DNA of 64,000 nt, taken from the NCBI RefSeq assembly GCF_040419245.1, contig NZ_JAZHOH010000001.1:2232001-2296000 (forward strand). Reading direction: 5' to 3'. The translations under genes were made by a program, and so were the position numbers. Of the stretch, positions 1 to 10,673 are shown one piece after another; the stretch's first letter is position 1; each line of letters begins with the position of its first letter. The notes below the pieces were generated by a model. The model ran no database searches. It saw only the letters and a list, made by a program, of their open reading frames with translations, and was not told where the DNA came from. This stretch comes from Ewingella sp. CoE-038-23. GTDB lineage: Bacteria > Pseudomonadota > Gammaproteobacteria > Enterobacterales > Enterobacteriaceae.

Positions 1-802
1 CCATTGGCGGGCGAATATAGATATCCAAACGATGCTCGTGGCCGTTGTACACCGGGAACAATGGAACGATGGACGCGCGGCAAACCTTCATCAGACGCCC
101 TACCGCTGGCAGCGTCGCCTTATAGGTGGCGAAGAAATCCACGAACTCGCTGTGCTCGGCGCCATGGTCCTGATCCGGCAAGTAATAGCCCCAATACCCC
201 TGACGCACTGAGCTGATAAACGGCTTGATGCCGTCATTGCGCGCGTGCATGCGGCCGCCAAAGCGACGACGCACGCTGTTCCACAGGTAATCTGTCAGCG
301 GGTTCTTCTGGTTATGGAACATGGCGGCCATAGGTTGCCCGGTGGCGGCCATCAGCATCGCGGGGATATCCACCGCCCAGCCGTGCGGCACCAGAAAAAT
401 GACGTTTTTGCCGTCGGCCTGCATCTGGTCGACAATCTCCTTGCCGTGCCACTTAACGCGGCTAAGCACCTTCTCAGGCGCGCGGCAGGCCAGCTCGGCC
501 ATCATCACCATCGACTGCGGCGCGGCGGCAAACATCTCATCAATGATGTGTTCGCGCTCGGCCTCGGGCACTTCCGGCATGCAGTACAGCAAATTGATTC
601 GGGCACGGCGGCGCGCGCCTTTAGCGAGCTTGCCCGCCAGTCGGCCCAGGCTGCCCAAAATCGGGTCACGGACTTTGACTGGAACATACGCCATTGCGGC
701 CATAGCACCGACGCCAAGCCATACCCCCCAGTAGCGCGGATGGTAAAAGGCTTTCTGAAATTCTGGAATAAATTCGACGTTCGATTTTTTCTCTGGCTGC
801 AT
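1..802 (-). CDS. lpxM: LpxM (MsbB) lipid A myristoyltransferase, C-terminus cut by window edge
   Basis: Acyl-ACP-dependent acyltransferase that adds the last secondary acyl chain to Kdo2-lipid A at the inner membrane. The reading frame stays open to base 2, so about 267 of the usual ~320 residues are visible and the C-terminus lies left of the window. Visible family features are IPEFQKAF near the N-terminus, the [11 protein letters not shown] block with its catalytic His, [25 protein letters not shown] and [19 protein letters not shown]. The start is placed at 802 because MQPEKKSN aligns with the known N-terminus; an ATG six codons upstream (820) is possible, and neither has a strong ribosome binding site. 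It lies downstream of mepM, as in E. coli. Confidence 0.93.
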   Translation of the reverse strand, partial: MQPEKKSNVEFIPEFQKAFYHPRYWGVWLGVGAMAAMAYVPVKVRDPILGSLGRLAGKLAKGARRRARINLLYCMPEVPEAEREHIIDEMFAAAPQSMVMMAELACRAPEKVLSRVKWHGKEIVDQMQADGKNVIFLVPHGWAVDIPAMLMAATGQPMAAMFHNQKNPLTDYLWNSVRRRFGGRMHARNDGIKPFISSVRQGYWGYYLPDQDHGAEHSEFVDFFATYKATLPAVGRLMKVCRASIVPLFPVYNGHEHRLDIYIRPPM

Positions 803-904
803 AGATGGCTCTGAATACATAGCTCTTAAAACAATAATTCGGACAATGATAAGTGTAGTGCATGATTTTGCAAAGAAACTCACCACCTCGTCGGAGCAGA
901 AAGA

Positions 905-946
905 CGCAAAAAGCGCTTCAGGCATGCCCTAAAAGCATGCCTGAAA
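905..946 (-). terminator. Rho-independent terminator after mepM
   Basis: Perfect 11-bp stem TTCAGGCATGC/GCATGCCTGAA with a 7-nt loop, followed on the minus strand by a short T run. It lies between the mepM stop and lpxM. A smaller hairpin (about 951-965) sits just upstream. Confidence 0.6.
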
Positions 947-982
947 CGTCAGCGTGACGCTGAAACAAACTGATTTGCGAAA

Positions 983-2299
983 TTAATTCAGCTTCAACTG
1001 CGGAATAACTTGTTTGACCGTAGCCAGATAGTCAGCGCGATCTTTACCCGTCAGCCCTTCTGAACGCGGCAACTTGGCGGTCAACGGATTGACGGCCAGC
1101 TGGTTAATCCACATTTCAAAGTGCAGGTGTGGTCCGGTAGAGCGCCCGGTGTTGCCGGACAACGCGATGCGATCGCCACGTTTAATCTTCTGACCCGGCT
1201 TAACCAGAATTTTGCGCAGGTGCATGTAGCGCGTCATGTACTGGCGGCCGTGACGGATAGCAATGTAGTTGCCCGCCGCACCGCCATTTTTCGCCACCAT
1301 GACTTCACCATCACCCACTGCCAACACCGGGGTGCCCACTGGCACAGCGAAGTCAACGCCACGGTGCGGTGCAATACGGCCAGTCACCGGGTTCAAACGA
1401 CGCGGGTTAAAGTTAGAGGAAACGCGGAACTGCTTGATGGTGGGGAATCGTAAGAAACCGCGGGCTAAGCCGCTACCATTGCGATCGTAGAACTTACCGT
1501 CTTCGGCCCGAATGGCGTAATAATCTTTGCCGCTGCTACGCATACGCACGCCCTGCAGGTGGCTCTGCTCGCTCTTGCCGTCCAGCACTTCGCGGGACAT
1601 CAGCACCGCGAACTCATCGCCTTTACGCAGCTTTTTGAAGTCTAACTGCCACTGCAAGGCTTTGACGACTGAACTGATTTCACCGCTGGAAAGCCCGGCG
1701 GCTTTGGCACTGGCGACAAAACTGCCATCCAGACGCCCTTTCAGCACGCTGTCTTGCCACTCACCTTTGAGCGTCTCAAGGCTAGCTTTAAAGCCGGAGC
1801 CGGAACGGTCATACGTGTAAGTCTCACGACGCGACTTCTCCCACACCACGCGCTGTAATTCACCGTCGTCATTGACTGTCCATGACAGCTGCTGACCGAC
1901 TTTCAAATTACGCAAATCGCTGTTGGTGGACGCCAGCGCGGAGATATCGGACATATCGATACCGTACTGGTTGAGGATGCTGCTTAGGGTATCGCCGGTG
2001 GAAACCACGTACTCGTGCACGCCCGTTTCAGATTCAACTTTTTCGTCGAGATCGTCTTGTGGAATGTCTTCCGCAGGCGGCGGCTGGTCGATGGGTTCAC
2101 TGGCTTCAGGGAGCAGCGAACGTACTTGCTCGCTGTCGAGTTCGATATGTTTAACGATAGGGTTCTGTTCTGGGTGGTAAACGAACGGTTTCCATACGGC
2201 TACTGCGAGAGTAACTACGGTAAGCGACCCCAGCATGACGCGGTGGGGCCGTGGAAGGTTGTTATACGCCAGAGCGATAGAGCGGGCTATCAGCTGCAC
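983..2299 (-). CDS. mepM: MepM murein DD-endopeptidase (M23, LysM)
   Basis: Periplasmic, membrane-anchored endopeptidase that cuts D-Ala-mDAP cross-links so that new glycan strands can be inserted. 438 residues, the family's normal length. A single N-terminal membrane segment (about 22-40), a LysM domain around residues 93-140 (VVSTGDTLSSILNQYG) and a C-terminal M23 metallopeptidase domain with the HRGVDFAVPVGTPV and HLHFEMW zinc-site motifs are all visible. It starts 21 bp after the znuA stop in the same direction, so it can share znuA transcripts. That link of mepM to zinc uptake is conserved in enterobacteria. Confidence 0.95.
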   Translation of the reverse strand: MQLIARSIALAYNNLPRPHRVMLGSLTVVTLAVAVWKPFVYHPEQNPIVKHIELDSEQVRSLLPEASEPIDQPPPAEDIPQDDLDEKVESETGVHEYVVSTGDTLSSILNQYGIDMSDISALASTNSDLRNLKVGQQLSWTVNDDGELQRVVWEKSRRETYTYDRSGSGFKASLETLKGEWQDSVLKGRLDGSFVASAKAAGLSSGEISSVVKALQWQLDFKKLRKGDEFAVLMSREVLDGKSEQSHLQGVRMRSSGKDYYAIRAEDGKFYDRNGSGLARGFLRFPTIKQFRVSSNFNPRRLNPVTGRIAPHRGVDFAVPVGTPVLAVGDGEVMVAKNGGAAGNYIAIRHGRQYMTRYMHLRKILVKPGQKIKRGDRIALSGNTGRSTGPHLHFEMWINQLAVNPLTAKLPRSEGLTGKDRADYLATVKQVIPQLKLN

Positions 2300-2320
2300 T
2301 TTAATACGGTCCTTTTAATC

Positions 2321-3253
2321 TTACTTCAGGCAGCTCACGTACTGGTTAGTCAGATGTGACAGGAAGTTCACATAACTGTCCTTACCCAATGCGATGCCGC
2401 TTCCCAACGGATCCAATGTGCCCATACGCACTGTTGTCCCTTGGGCAACGGCATTGATTACGGCCGGCCTGAATTGTGGCTCAGCAAAAACACAGACTGC
2501 TTTCTGCTCAACCAACTGAGTTCGAATGAGATGTAATCGCTGCGCGCCGGGTTGGATTTCGGGGTTGACCGTAAAGTGGCCAAGTGGCGAAAGGCCAAAG
2601 TGTTTTTCGAAATAGCCATAGGCATCATGAAAAACGAAATATCCCTTACCCTGCACAGGCTGCAGCATCTTACCAAGGTTTTTGTCAACTTGTGTCAAGC
2701 CGTCCTCAAACTGACGCAAGTTTGCGTCTAATTTGTCCTTGTTTTGTGGCATAAGTTCCAATAATTTGGCGTGGATCGCGATCGCCGTCTGTTTTGCTAT
2801 CTCTGGCGACATCCAAACGTGCATGTTGTACTCACCATGATGATGATCGTGGCCGCCGTCCGCGTGGTCGTGATCGTGCTCTTCTTCCTCTTCATTGCCT
2901 TTCTGTAATAACGGTTTTACCGTCGGCAATGCCGAAATTTCCACTTGACGATTTGGCCCCAGTTGGGCGGCAGATTTGGTCATGTAGGCTTCCATTTCCG
3001 GACCGACCCACACCACCAAATCGGCACTGCGTATTTTTTTCAGGTCTGAGGGGCGAAGCGCGAAATCGTGTGGTGACGCCCCGTCTGGCAGCAGCACTTC
3101 GGTAGGCGTCACGCCGTCAGCAATCGCCGAGGCAATAAATCCCAATGGACGGACCGAAGCCACGACGTCAGCCTGAGCGCTGGTCACCGCGCATGCACTC
3201 AGCAAACTTGTCGCTAATAAAATCCGTTTAAAGGTCTTTTTTGGGTCTGTCAT
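2321..3253 (-). CDS. znuA: ZnuA periplasmic zinc-binding protein
   Basis: Cluster A-I substrate-binding protein of the ZnuABC high-affinity zinc importer. 310 residues with a Sec signal ending near TSAQA. A Glu/His-rich acidic loop ([18 protein letters not shown], about 120-138) is followed by the HVWMSPE metal-site His, and FHDAYGYFE carries a further ligand. It is divergent from znuCB across a short shared control region with a Zur box, the standard arrangement. Confidence 0.95.
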   Translation of the reverse strand: MTDPKKTFKRILLATSLLSACAVTSAQADVVASVRPLGFIASAIADGVTPTEVLLPDGASPHDFALRPSDLKKIRSADLVVWVGPEMEAYMTKSAAQLGPNRQVEISALPTVKPLLQKGNEEEEEHDHDHADGGHDHHHGEYNMHVWMSPEIAKQTAIAIHAKLLELMPQNKDKLDANLRQFEDGLTQVDKNLGKMLQPVQGKGYFVFHDAYGYFEKHFGLSPLGHFTVNPEIQPGAQRLHLIRTQLVEQKAVCVFAEPQFRPAVINAVAQGTTVRMGTLDPLGSGIALGKDSYVNFLSHLTNQYVSCLK

Positions 3254-3300
3254 TTGGAATTACCTCTTCATCTTAAAGGTGAAAACTGGTTATTTTCACG

Positions 3301-3323
3301 GAAATGCAATATTATAACATTCG
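3301..3323. promoter_or_regulatory. Zur operator between znuA and znuCB
   Basis: An AT-rich near-palindrome starting GAAATG and centred on ATATTATAACATT closely matches the enterobacterial Zur consensus. It lies midway between the divergent znuA and znuC starts. With zinc bound, Zur would repress both directions. The long upstream ATG at 3304 lies inside this operator, which argues against it as the znuC start. Confidence 0.75.
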
Positions 3324-3348
3324 ATTTGTTCTGCAAGACAAGACTGAC

Positions 3349-4107
3349 ATGCCCACACTAACCACACTTAATAAAATCTCGGTTGCCTTCGGCAATCGAC
3401 GCGTGCTGTCGGATATCTCTCTGACATTACAACCCGGTAAAATTCTTACGCTGCTTGGCCCAAATGGCGCAGGGAAATCCACCCTGGTGCGCGTCGTGCT
3501 GGGCTTAGTGCCGCCAACCAGCGGAACCCTGACTCGCGAGCCGGGTCTGCGCATCGGCTATGTGCCGCAAAAATTGCATCTTGATGCCACCATGCCGCTG
3601 ACGGTTAGCCGCTTTATGCGCCTCAAACCCGGCGTGAAGCGCGGCGACATCCTCCCTGCCCTGAAACGCGTTCAGGCCGCGAACCTACTCGACCAGCCGA
3701 TGCAAAAACTCTCCGGCGGTGAGAACCAGCGCGTGCTGCTGGCTCGCGCTTTGATGAATAATCCGCAGCTGCTGGTGCTGGATGAGCCCACTCAGGGTGT
3801 CGATGTTAACGGCCAGCTCGCGCTCTATAACCTGATAGACAACCTGCGCTGCGAGCTAGGCTGCGCGGTGCTGATGGTGTCCCACGACCTGCATCTGGTG
3901 ATGGCGAAAACCGACGAAGTGCTGTGTCTCAACCAGCATATCTGCTGCTCTGGCTCCCCAGAAGTGGTGTCCACTCACCCTGAATTTATCGCCATGTTTG
4001 GCAATCGCGGTGCCGAGCAGCTGGCTATTTATCGCCATCATCACAATCATCGTCATGATTTAAAAGGAAAAGTTATTTTGCGTAAAAGCGGAGGCCATGA
4101 CGCATGA
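3349..4107 (+). CDS. znuC: ZnuC zinc ABC transporter ATPase
   Basis: Cytoplasmic ATPase subunit of ZnuABC. From ATG 3349 the protein is 252 residues, matching the usual ~251. The 45-bp longer reading from 3304 would translate the Zur operator and lacks homology. Walker [10 protein letters not shown], signature LSGGENQR, Walker B LLVLDEPT and switch His (VSHDLHL) are present. The His-rich C-terminus ([11 protein letters not shown]) is typical of ZnuC. It overlaps znuB by 4 bp (ATGA), so the two are translationally coupled. Confidence 0.95.
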   Translation: MPTLTTLNKISVAFGNRRVLSDISLTLQPGKILTLLGPNGAGKSTLVRVVLGLVPPTSGTLTREPGLRIGYVPQKLHLDATMPLTVSRFMRLKPGVKRGDILPALKRVQAANLLDQPMQKLSGGENQRVLLARALMNNPQLLVLDEPTQGVDVNGQLALYNLIDNLRCELGCAVLMVSHDLHLVMAKTDEVLCLNQHICCSGSPEVVSTHPEFIAMFGNRGAEQLAIYRHHHNHRHDLKGKVILRKSGGHDA

Positions 4108-4889
4108 TTGAATTATTGCTCCCCGGCTGGCTGGCGGGGATTTTGCTGGCGACGGCCGCGGGCCCGCTTGGCTCATTTGTGGTGTGGCGACGCATGTCCT
4201 ATTTCGGCGACACGCTGGCGCACGCTTCCCTGCTCGGCGTGGCCTTTGGCCTGCTGCTGAACGTCAATCCCTTCTACGCCGTGATTGCCGTTACCCTGTT
4301 GCTGGCCCTGCTGCTGGTGATCCTTGAGCGAAAGCCGCATCTAGCTGTCGATACACTGTTAGGCATTATGGCGCACAGCGCGCTGTCGCTGGGTCTGGTG
4401 GTGGTTAGCCTGATGTCCAACGTGCGGGTCGATTTAATGGCGTACCTGTTTGGGGATCTGCTGTCCGTCACGCTGAGCGATATCTGGATGATTGGCGTTG
4501 GCGTGGTAGTGGTGATTGCCGTGCTCTGCTGGCAGTGGCGCTCGCTGTTGTCGATGACCATCAGCCCAGAGCTGGCGCACGTTGACGGCGTTAACCTACA
4601 GCGCTCGCGCATCGTGCTGATGCTGGTGACTGCATTGACTATTGGTTTGGCGATGAAGTTTGTCGGCGCGCTGATCATCACCTCTTTGCTGATCATTCCA
4701 GCCGCCACGGCACGCCGCTTCGCTAAGACGCCGGAGCAAATGGCGCTGGTAGCTATTGCCGTGGGTATTCTGGCAGTCTCCGGCGGCCTGGCTTTCTCGG
4801 CTTTCTACGATACGCCGGCTGGCCCGTCGGTGGTGCTGAGCGCGGCAATTATGTTTATGCTCAGTCTGAGCAAAAAACAGGTCGCCTGA
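4104..4889 (+). CDS. znuB: ZnuB zinc ABC transporter permease
   Basis: Inner-membrane permease of ZnuABC. 261 residues, largely hydrophobic, with the ABC-3 family pattern: about eight membrane segments, [21 protein letters not shown] near the N-terminus and [19 protein letters not shown] in the C-terminal half. The start overlaps the znuC stop (ATGA). It ends just before a strong bidirectional terminator. Confidence 0.95.
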   Translation: MIELLLPGWLAGILLATAAGPLGSFVVWRRMSYFGDTLAHASLLGVAFGLLLNVNPFYAVIAVTLLLALLLVILERKPHLAVDTLLGIMAHSALSLGLVVVSLMSNVRVDLMAYLFGDLLSVTLSDIWMIGVGVVVVIAVLCWQWRSLLSMTISPELAHVDGVNLQRSRIVLMLVTALTIGLAMKFVGALIITSLLIIPAATARRFAKTPEQMALVAIAVGILAVSGGLAFSAFYDTPAGPSVVLSAAIMFMLSLSKKQVA

Positions 4890-4904
4890 CCCAGCTCGAC
4901 GCAT

Positions 4905-4933
4905 AAAAAAAGGACGCCAAGGCGTCCTTTTTT
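4905..4933. terminator. Bidirectional terminator between znuB and ruvB
   Basis: GGACGCC/GGCGTCC stem with a 2-nt spacer, flanked by A7 on the left and T6 on the right, so it can end transcripts of the convergent znuCB and ruvAB operons. Confidence 0.9.
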
Positions 4934-4955
4934 GTCATTTGCAAACAGCGCAGTT

Positions 4956-5960
4956 CTACTCTTCGCGCGTCATGCCAAAGTGCTTATAGGCGTGATTGGT
5001 CGCCATGCGGCCGCGCGGGGTACGTTGAATAAAACCTTGCTGAATAAGGAAGGGTTCAATCACGTCTTCAATGGTTTCGCGCTCTTCGCCGATGGCGGCG
5101 GCAAGGTTATCCAGGCCGACCGGGCCGCCGGTAAACTTGTCAATAATTGCCAGCAGCAGCTTGCGGTCCATGTAGTCGAAACCTTCGGCATCGACGTCCA
5201 GCATGTCCAGCGCGCTGGTGGCGATATCGCCACCGATGGTGCCATCGCCTTTCACTTCAGCAAAGTCACGCACCCGTCGCAGCAGGCGGTTGGCAATACG
5301 CGGCGTGCCGCGCGAGCGGCGAGCAATCTGGTGCGCGCCCTCTTCCGACAGCTCTAAGCCCAGACAGCTGGCGCTGCGCCCGACGATGTGCTGTAGGTCG
5401 GCGACCTGATAGAACTCCAGACGCTGAACAATGCCAAAACGGTCGCGCAGCGGCGAGGTTAGCGAGCCTGCGCGCGTCGTCGCGCCCACCAGCGTAAACG
5501 GCGGCAGGTCGAGCTTGATAGAGCGCGCCGCCGGCCCTTCACCAATCATGATATCTAACTGATAATCTTCCATGGCTGGGTAAAGAATCTCTTCAACCAC
5601 GGGAGACAGGCGGTGGATTTCATCAATGAACAGCACGTCATGCGGTTCGAGGTTGGTGAGCATGGCCGCTAAGTCGCCCGCCTTCTCTAGTACCGGACCC
5701 GAGGTGGTGCGCAGATTAACGCCCATTTCGTTGGCGACGATGTTGGCCAGCGTGGTTTTACCCAATCCCGGCGGGCCAAAAATCAGCAAGTGGTCTAATG
5801 CATCACCGCGCTGCTTGGCCGCCTGAATAAATATCTCCATTTGCGAACGCACGTGGGGCTGACCGACATATTCGGACAGCATCTTCGGGCGTATCGCACG
5901 ATCGATGACTTCTTCTTCGCTGATAACATCAGGCGAAATCAGGCGGTCAGCTTCTATCAT
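4956..5960 (-). CDS. ruvB: RuvB Holliday junction branch-migration ATPase
   Basis: AAA+ hexameric motor that drives branch migration with RuvA. 334 residues, full length. N-terminal [11 protein letters not shown], Walker [10 protein letters not shown], Walker B LFIDEIHR, sensor 1 GATTRAG and the C-terminal winged helix (FIQRTPRGR) are all visible. It follows ruvA by 8 bp, in one operon behind a LexA box. Confidence 0.97.
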   Translation of the reverse strand: MIEADRLISPDVISEEEVIDRAIRPKMLSEYVGQPHVRSQMEIFIQAAKQRGDALDHLLIFGPPGLGKTTLANIVANEMGVNLRTTSGPVLEKAGDLAAMLTNLEPHDVLFIDEIHRLSPVVEEILYPAMEDYQLDIMIGEGPAARSIKLDLPPFTLVGATTRAGSLTSPLRDRFGIVQRLEFYQVADLQHIVGRSASCLGLELSEEGAHQIARRSRGTPRIANRLLRRVRDFAEVKGDGTIGGDIATSALDMLDVDAEGFDYMDRKLLLAIIDKFTGGPVGLDNLAAAIGEERETIEDVIEPFLIQQGFIQRTPRGRMATNHAYKHFGMTREE

Positions 5961-5968
5961 CTATTACC

Positions 5969-6589
5969 TCACAGAGCCGCGCGCAACGCGTCTCTAATCA
6001 ACGTTTCACAATCCAGACCCGGTTTGGCGATTTTGCTGATCATGCGGCTGGCCTCTGGCGGCTTATAGCCAAGAGAGATCAGGGCTGAGACGGCTTCGCC
6101 TTCGGCATCAGACTCTTTCGTCGGTGAGGACGATGCCGGTAGCGTGATATCCGTATGATTACTAAAGAGATCGCCGTTTAATCCTTTAAAGCGGTCCTTC
6201 ATTTCAACTACCAGACGCTCTGCGGTCTTCTTACCCACGCCGGGTAATTTAATCAGTGCGGTGATCTCTTCTTTCTCGACCGCGCTGACGAACTGCTGCG
6301 CAGACATGCCGGAAAGAATGGCTAACGCCAGTTTTGGCCCGACGCCGTTCACTTTTATCAATTCACGGAACAGAGCGCGTTCTTGCTTTTCGTTGAATCC
6401 GTAGAGTAACTGCGCGTCTTCACGCACAATAAACTGCGTGAAAATGATAGCTTCTTTACCCAGATCTGGTAATTCGTAAAAACAGGTCATTGGCATATGG
6501 ACTTCGTAGCCCACGCCGTTAGTTTCCAACAGCACGAGCGGCGGCTGTTTTTCCAGAATAACGCCTCTGAGTCGACCTATCACTTTCAC
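5969..6589 (-). CDS. ruvA: RuvA Holliday junction binding subunit
   Basis: Tetrameric junction-binding subunit that loads RuvB. 206 residues. The N-terminal OB fold begins [12 protein letters not shown]. Two helix-hairpin-helix motifs ([10 protein letters not shown] and [12 protein letters not shown]) and the C-terminal RuvB-contacting domain ([16 protein letters not shown]) are present. First gene of ruvAB; the upstream gap to ruvC holds a LexA box. Confidence 0.97.
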   Translation of the reverse strand: MKVIGRLRGVILEKQPPLVLLETNGVGYEVHMPMTCFYELPDLGKEAIIFTQFIVREDAQLLYGFNEKQERALFRELIKVNGVGPKLALAILSGMSAQQFVSAVEKEEITALIKLPGVGKKTAERLVVEMKDRFKGLNGDLFSNHTDITLPASSSPTKESDAEGEAVSALISLGYKPPEASRMISKIAKPGLDCETLIRDALRAAL

Positions 6590-6644
6590 CTTCCTTTATG
6601 GATCAAATTTTCAAAATGCTGCGCTGTTTATATCATAGAAAAGG

Positions 6645-6660
6645 CTGGATGAATATCCAG
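6645..6660 (-). promoter_or_regulatory. LexA (SOS) box upstream of ruvAB
   Basis: CTGGATGAATATCCAG fits CTG-N10-CAG and closely resembles the known ruvA box. It lies between ruvC and ruvA, about 55 bp upstream of the ruvA start, and marks ruvAB as SOS-induced. Confidence 0.85.
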
Positions 6661-6679
6661 CCTAATGCGATACAGCTCA

Positions 6680-7201
6680 CTAACGCATCCGCCCGCGTGC
6701 CATTTGTAATTTATCCGTGCTCAGGCGAATGGCGTTTTGGCTCATGTGGCAATGGGTGATGGCAATCGCCAGGGCATCGGCGGCGTCCGCCTGCGGGTTA
6801 GCGGGCAGTTTCAATAATGAACGTACCATATGCTGCACCTGTGACTTTTCAGCAGCGCCGGTGCCGACCACCGTCTGCTTCACCTGCCGCGCGGCATACT
6901 CAAACACCGGCAAATCCTGATTCACCGCCGCCACGATGGCCGCACCCCGCGCCTGCCCCAGCTTGAGGGCCGAGTCGGGGTTTTTCGCCATAAATACTGA
7001 TTCGATGGCAAAAAAGTCTGGATGAAATTGGGTAATAATTTCGCTGACGCCGGCATAAATTAGCTTTAAACGGGTCGGCATATCGTCGACTACTGTGCGA
7101 ATACAGCCGCTGCCGAGATAGCTGAGTTGACGCCCTGTCTGGCGGATAATGCCATAGCCGGTAACGCGTGAACCGGGGTCAATCCCCAGAATTATAGCCA
7201 T
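6680..7201 (-). CDS. ruvC: RuvC Holliday junction resolvase
   Basis: Dimeric Mg-dependent endonuclease that cuts Holliday junctions. Reading from [12 protein letters not shown] gives 173 residues, the standard length. An ATG two codons upstream (7207) is nearer to an AAGG element and may be the real start. Acidic residues of the active site are seen in GIDPGS, FAIESVF and the C-terminal [11 protein letters not shown]. It lies downstream of yebC, as usual, and outside the LexA-controlled ruvAB unit. Confidence 0.95.
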   Translation of the reverse strand: MAIILGIDPGSRVTGYGIIRQTGRQLSYLGSGCIRTVVDDMPTRLKLIYAGVSEIITQFHPDFFAIESVFMAKNPDSALKLGQARGAAIVAAVNQDLPVFEYAARQVKQTVVGTGAAEKSQVQHMVRSLLKLPANPQADAADALAIAITHCHMSQNAIRLSTDKLQMARGRMR

Positions 7202-7308
7202 AGCCAATCAACGCCTTGTGTTGTCGTTTTGCATAAGTGGGGAGTATAGACCGCAGAGAGGGTCTGCGGATAGCCGGCCGGTGAACGAGCCACCGGCGGC
7301 AAAGAGCA

Positions 7309-8052
7309 TTACAGAGTTTCTGCAATCTCGTCGGAGATTTCACCGTTGTGGTAAACCTCCTGCACATCATCACAATCTTCCAGCATGTCGATCAAACGCA
7401 GCAATTTAGGGGCTGTTTCTGCATCCATATCGGCTTTGGTCGATGGGATCATGGAGACTTCAGCGGAGTCCGCTTTGTAGCCTGCGGCTTCCAGCGCATC
7501 TTTCACTTCGCCCAGATTTTCCCACGCAGTGAAGACGTCAATCGCGCCATCGTCATAAGAAACGATGTCTTCGGCGCCCGCTTCCAAAGCAGCTTCCATC
7601 ACGGCATCTTCATCCAGACCCGGAGCAAAAGTGATCACCCCTTTCTTGGAGAACAGGTAGGCCACGGAGCCGTCAGTGCCCAGGTTGCCGCCGGTTTTGG
7701 TGAAGGCATGACGCACTTCAGCCACGGTACGGTTGCGGTTGTCACTCAAACATTCCACCATGATTGCCGAGCCACCTGGACCGTAACCTTCATAAATGAT
7801 GGTTTCCATGTTGGTGTCGTCATCGCCGCCCACGCCACGCGCCACGGCGCGGTTCAGGGTGTCACGGGTCATGTTGTTGGCCAGCGCTTTATCGATAGCC
7901 GCGCGCAGACGAGGGTTAGCACCCGGATCGCCACCGCCCAGTTTCGCAGCTGTTACCAGCTCGCGAATAATTTTGGTGAAGATTTTGCCGCGTTTTGAAT
8001 CTTGCGCCGCTTTGCGGTGCTTAGTGTTGGCCCACTTACTGTGACCTGCCAT
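7309..8052 (-). CDS. yebC: YebC/PmpR family regulator
   Basis: Widespread YebC family (TACO1-like) protein, variously linked to transcription control and to relief of ribosome stalling; its exact role here is unproven. 247 residues from [18 protein letters not shown], the family's invariant N-terminus. An upstream in-frame ATG (8064) adds four residues and is disfavoured. [21 protein letters not shown] is visible. It is part of the aspS-nudB-yebC-ruvC series. Confidence 0.95.
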   Translation of the reverse strand: MAGHSKWANTKHRKAAQDSKRGKIFTKIIRELVTAAKLGGGDPGANPRLRAAIDKALANNMTRDTLNRAVARGVGGDDDTNMETIIYEGYGPGGSAIMVECLSDNRNRTVAEVRHAFTKTGGNLGTDGSVAYLFSKKGVITFAPGLDEDAVMEAALEAGAEDIVSYDDGAIDVFTAWENLGEVKDALEAAGYKADSAEVSMIPSTKADMDAETAPKLLRLIDMLEDCDDVQEVYHNGEISDEIAETL

Positions 8053-8069
8053 AAATATCTCCAAATAGT

Positions 8070-8516
8070 CTACGTAGACTGAATAGTTACAAATTCTTCA
8101 ATCGCCTGCTGGTTACTCGGTGACACCGTCAAGGCCGCCGCGGCGGATTTGTCGAGCCACTGGTAAGCAAGATGCTCGGTAATGACCACATCCCGCTCTG
8201 CGGGTAACGCCAGACAGAACCAATGTTCTTTGTTTCGGGTCACGCCGGGAGCATAGCGATAACGCAAATGAGCAAACAGCTCAAACTCCACGCAGCGCTG
8301 GCAGTCAACTAAATGCAGACTCTCGCCCGCAATATCAATCCCCACCTCTTCCAAAACTTCACGCTGCGCGGTTTGTTTCGGGGACTCCTCGCCTTCAAGA
8401 CTGCCGGTAACCGACTGCCAAAAATTCGCATCATCCCGTCGTTGAAGCATTAGCACCCGGCCGGTGTTGCTGGCGTAGATGACGCACAGTATCGACTCAG
8501 GACGCTTATGGCTCAT
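8070..8516 (-). CDS. nudB: NudB dihydroneopterin triphosphate diphosphatase
   Basis: Nudix hydrolase that removes pyrophosphate from dihydroneopterin triphosphate in folate synthesis. 148 residues. A full Nudix box is present: G-x5-E-x7-REVLEEVGI, starting at [11 protein letters not shown]. The start codon shares one base with the aspS stop (TGATG), implying translational coupling. Confidence 0.94.
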   Translation of the reverse strand: MSHKRPESILCVIYASNTGRVLMLQRRDDANFWQSVTGSLEGEESPKQTAQREVLEEVGIDIAGESLHLVDCQRCVEFELFAHLRYRYAPGVTRNKEHWFCLALPAERDVVITEHLAYQWLDKSAAAALTVSPSNQQAIEEFVTIQST

Positions 8517-10324
8517 CAGTTATTCTCTGAATCTGTGTCCGACTTCACTTCTTTCGAGGTGTCTTTCTTCGCGACAACCGCAATACCCAGTTCCAACAGA
8601 GAAGCCGGATTAGCGAAGCTTGGTGCTTCGGTCATCAGGCAGGCCGCTGCGGTGGTTTTCGGGAAGGCAATCACGTCACGAATGTTTTCGGTGCCGGTCA
8701 GCAGCATCACCAGACGGTCAAGGCCGAACGCCAGGCCCGCGTGCGGAGGCGTGCCGTATTTCAGGGCGTCGAGCAGGAAGCCAAACTTCTCGCGTTGCTC
8801 GTGCTCGTTAATACCCAGAATGCCGAATACGGTCTGCTGCATTTCGCTGCGGTGAATACGCACCGAACCGCCGCCCACTTCATAACCGTTGATCACCATG
8901 TCATAGGCATTGGCGATCGCGGAAGTTGGGTTAGCGCCCAGCTCTTCTGCGGTCATCTCTTTTGGCGCAGTGAACGGGTGGTGCATGGCAGACAGGCCGC
9001 CTTCGTCGGTGTCTTCGAACATTGGGAAGTCGATGACCCACAGCGGTGCCCAGCTGTCTTCTTTGGTGATCTTCAGGTCGCGACCCACTTTTAGACGCAG
9101 CGCGCCGATAGCGTCGGTGACGATTTTCGCGCTGGCTGCGCCGAAGAAGATGATATCGCCATCTTGCGCGCCGGTGCGGCCAATCAGCGCCAGCAGCAGC
9201 TCTTCATTGAGGAACTTAGCCACCGGGCTTTGAATGCCTTCCAGACCTTTGGCGATTTCGTTGACTTTGATGTAAGCCAAGCCTTTCGCGCCATAAATCT
9301 CGATAAATTTGGCGTATTCATCAATTTGTTTACGGCTCAGCTGAGCACCGCCCGGAACGCGCAGAGCAGCAACGCGGCCTTTCGGGTCATTGGCGGGATC
9401 GGCAAAGACTTTGAAATCGATATCTTTCAGCAGGTCAGCGACGTCCACCAGCTCCATCGGGTTACGCAAGTCTGGCTTGTCGGAACCATAGCGGCGCATG
9501 GCTTCTGCGAAGGTCATGATTGGGAAGTCGCCCAGATCCACGCCTTTCACTTCAGTCCACAGCTCGCGCGCCAGTTTCTCCATCACTTCACGCACTTGCT
9601 CGGCGGTCATGAATGAGGTTTCGACATCGATCTGGGTGAATTCTGGCTGGCGGTCAGCACGCAGGTCTTCGTCACGGAAGCATTTAACAATCTGGTAGTA
9701 ACGGTCGAAGCCAGACATCATCAGCAGCTGTTTGAACAGCTGTGGCGACTGTGGCAGCGCGTAGAACTTACCTTTATGTACGCGGCTTGGCACCAGATAG
9801 TCACGCGCGCCTTCTGGGGTGGCTTTGGTCAACATCGGCGTTTCGATGTCGAGGAAGTCATGGGTGTCCATGAAGCGGCGAACCAGGCTGGTGATTTTCG
9901 CGCGGGTCTTCAGGCGGTTAGCCATTTCCGGGCGACGCAGGTCCAGATAGCGGTATTTCAGACGCGCTTCTTCGGTGTTGTTGTGGTTGGAGTCCAGCGG
10001 CAGAGGTTCTGAACGGTTGATGATATTCAGGCCGCTGGCGAACACTTCCACTTCACCCGTTGCCATATCTTTGTTGAACTGGCTCTCAGGACGAGCACGC
10101 ACCGTACCGGTGATTTGTACACAGAATTCGTTACGCAGTTCGGAAGCCAGCTCATAGGCCGCGCTTTGATCCGGGTCGAAGAAAACTTGAACAATGCCTT
10201 CGCGGTCGCGCATATCGATGAAGATTAAACCGCCTAAATCACGGCGACGATTAACCCAACCACACAACGTTACTTCCTGGCCCACGTTGGACGCATTCAG
10301 TTTCCCACAATATACAGTACGCAT
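8516..10324 (-). CDS. aspS: AspS aspartyl-tRNA synthetase
   Basis: Class IIb synthetase charging tRNA-Asp. 602 residues, slightly longer than the ~590 of E. coli, with an acidic Ser/Asp-rich tail ([15 protein letters not shown]). The N-terminal anticodon-binding OB fold ([20 protein letters not shown]), motif 2 region ([18 protein letters not shown]) and motif 3 ([14 protein letters not shown]) are visible, together with the large bacterial GAD insertion. First gene of aspS-nudB-yebC-ruvC. Confidence 0.97.
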   Translation of the reverse strand: MRTVYCGKLNASNVGQEVTLCGWVNRRRDLGGLIFIDMRDREGIVQVFFDPDQSAAYELASELRNEFCVQITGTVRARPESQFNKDMATGEVEVFASGLNIINRSEPLPLDSNHNNTEEARLKYRYLDLRRPEMANRLKTRAKITSLVRRFMDTHDFLDIETPMLTKATPEGARDYLVPSRVHKGKFYALPQSPQLFKQLLMMSGFDRYYQIVKCFRDEDLRADRQPEFTQIDVETSFMTAEQVREVMEKLARELWTEVKGVDLGDFPIMTFAEAMRRYGSDKPDLRNPMELVDVADLLKDIDFKVFADPANDPKGRVAALRVPGGAQLSRKQIDEYAKFIEIYGAKGLAYIKVNEIAKGLEGIQSPVAKFLNEELLLALIGRTGAQDGDIIFFGAASAKIVTDAIGALRLKVGRDLKITKEDSWAPLWVIDFPMFEDTDEGGLSAMHHPFTAPKEMTAEELGANPTSAIANAYDMVINGYEVGGGSVRIHRSEMQQTVFGILGINEHEQREKFGFLLDALKYGTPPHAGLAFGLDRLVMLLTGTENIRDVIAFPKTTAAACLMTEAPSFANPASLLELGIAVVAKKDTSKEVKSDTDSENN

Positions 10325-10673
10325 AACGGTATCCTTTTGATCCCACTACCCGGCCTTACAGCAAAGGGTACGGAAACGGTTATTCACTCTGGTCGCCCGC
10401 TCGCAAAGGCTGCGGCGCGCGGAATTAGTTTTATTACAGCTCGAAAAAAGGCGGTCAGTATAAAGGAATTTCCACTTGAGGATAAGAGCGAAGACGCGCC
10501 CAAGCTCGCGCAATTCCATCGTTAACCTATAACACACATAATTTAACAAAATTATGCACATTTTCGCCCCTGCCTTGGCATAAACTCGCCCCATCCTTTT
10601 TAGGTAGCCAACAACGTTATTCACGTTTTCCCTCTCTATATTGTCATCACTTAACATTTCGGGAGCCTTACCG
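10325..10673. other. Divergent aspS/yecD control region
   Basis: About 350 bp without a supported gene. It should hold the aspS promoter (minus) and the yecD promoter (plus). The yecD-proximal half is AT-rich. A minus-strand frame across this stretch has no recognisable protein and overlaps yecD. Confidence 0.5.

Noticed and set aside
245..814. Plus-strand open frame of 189 codons
   Set aside because: It lies opposite lpxM, whose minus-strand frame has clear homology; no recognisable protein.
3304..3348. Longer N-terminus for ZnuC
   Set aside because: It would translate the Zur operator; homologues start at MPTLTTLNK.
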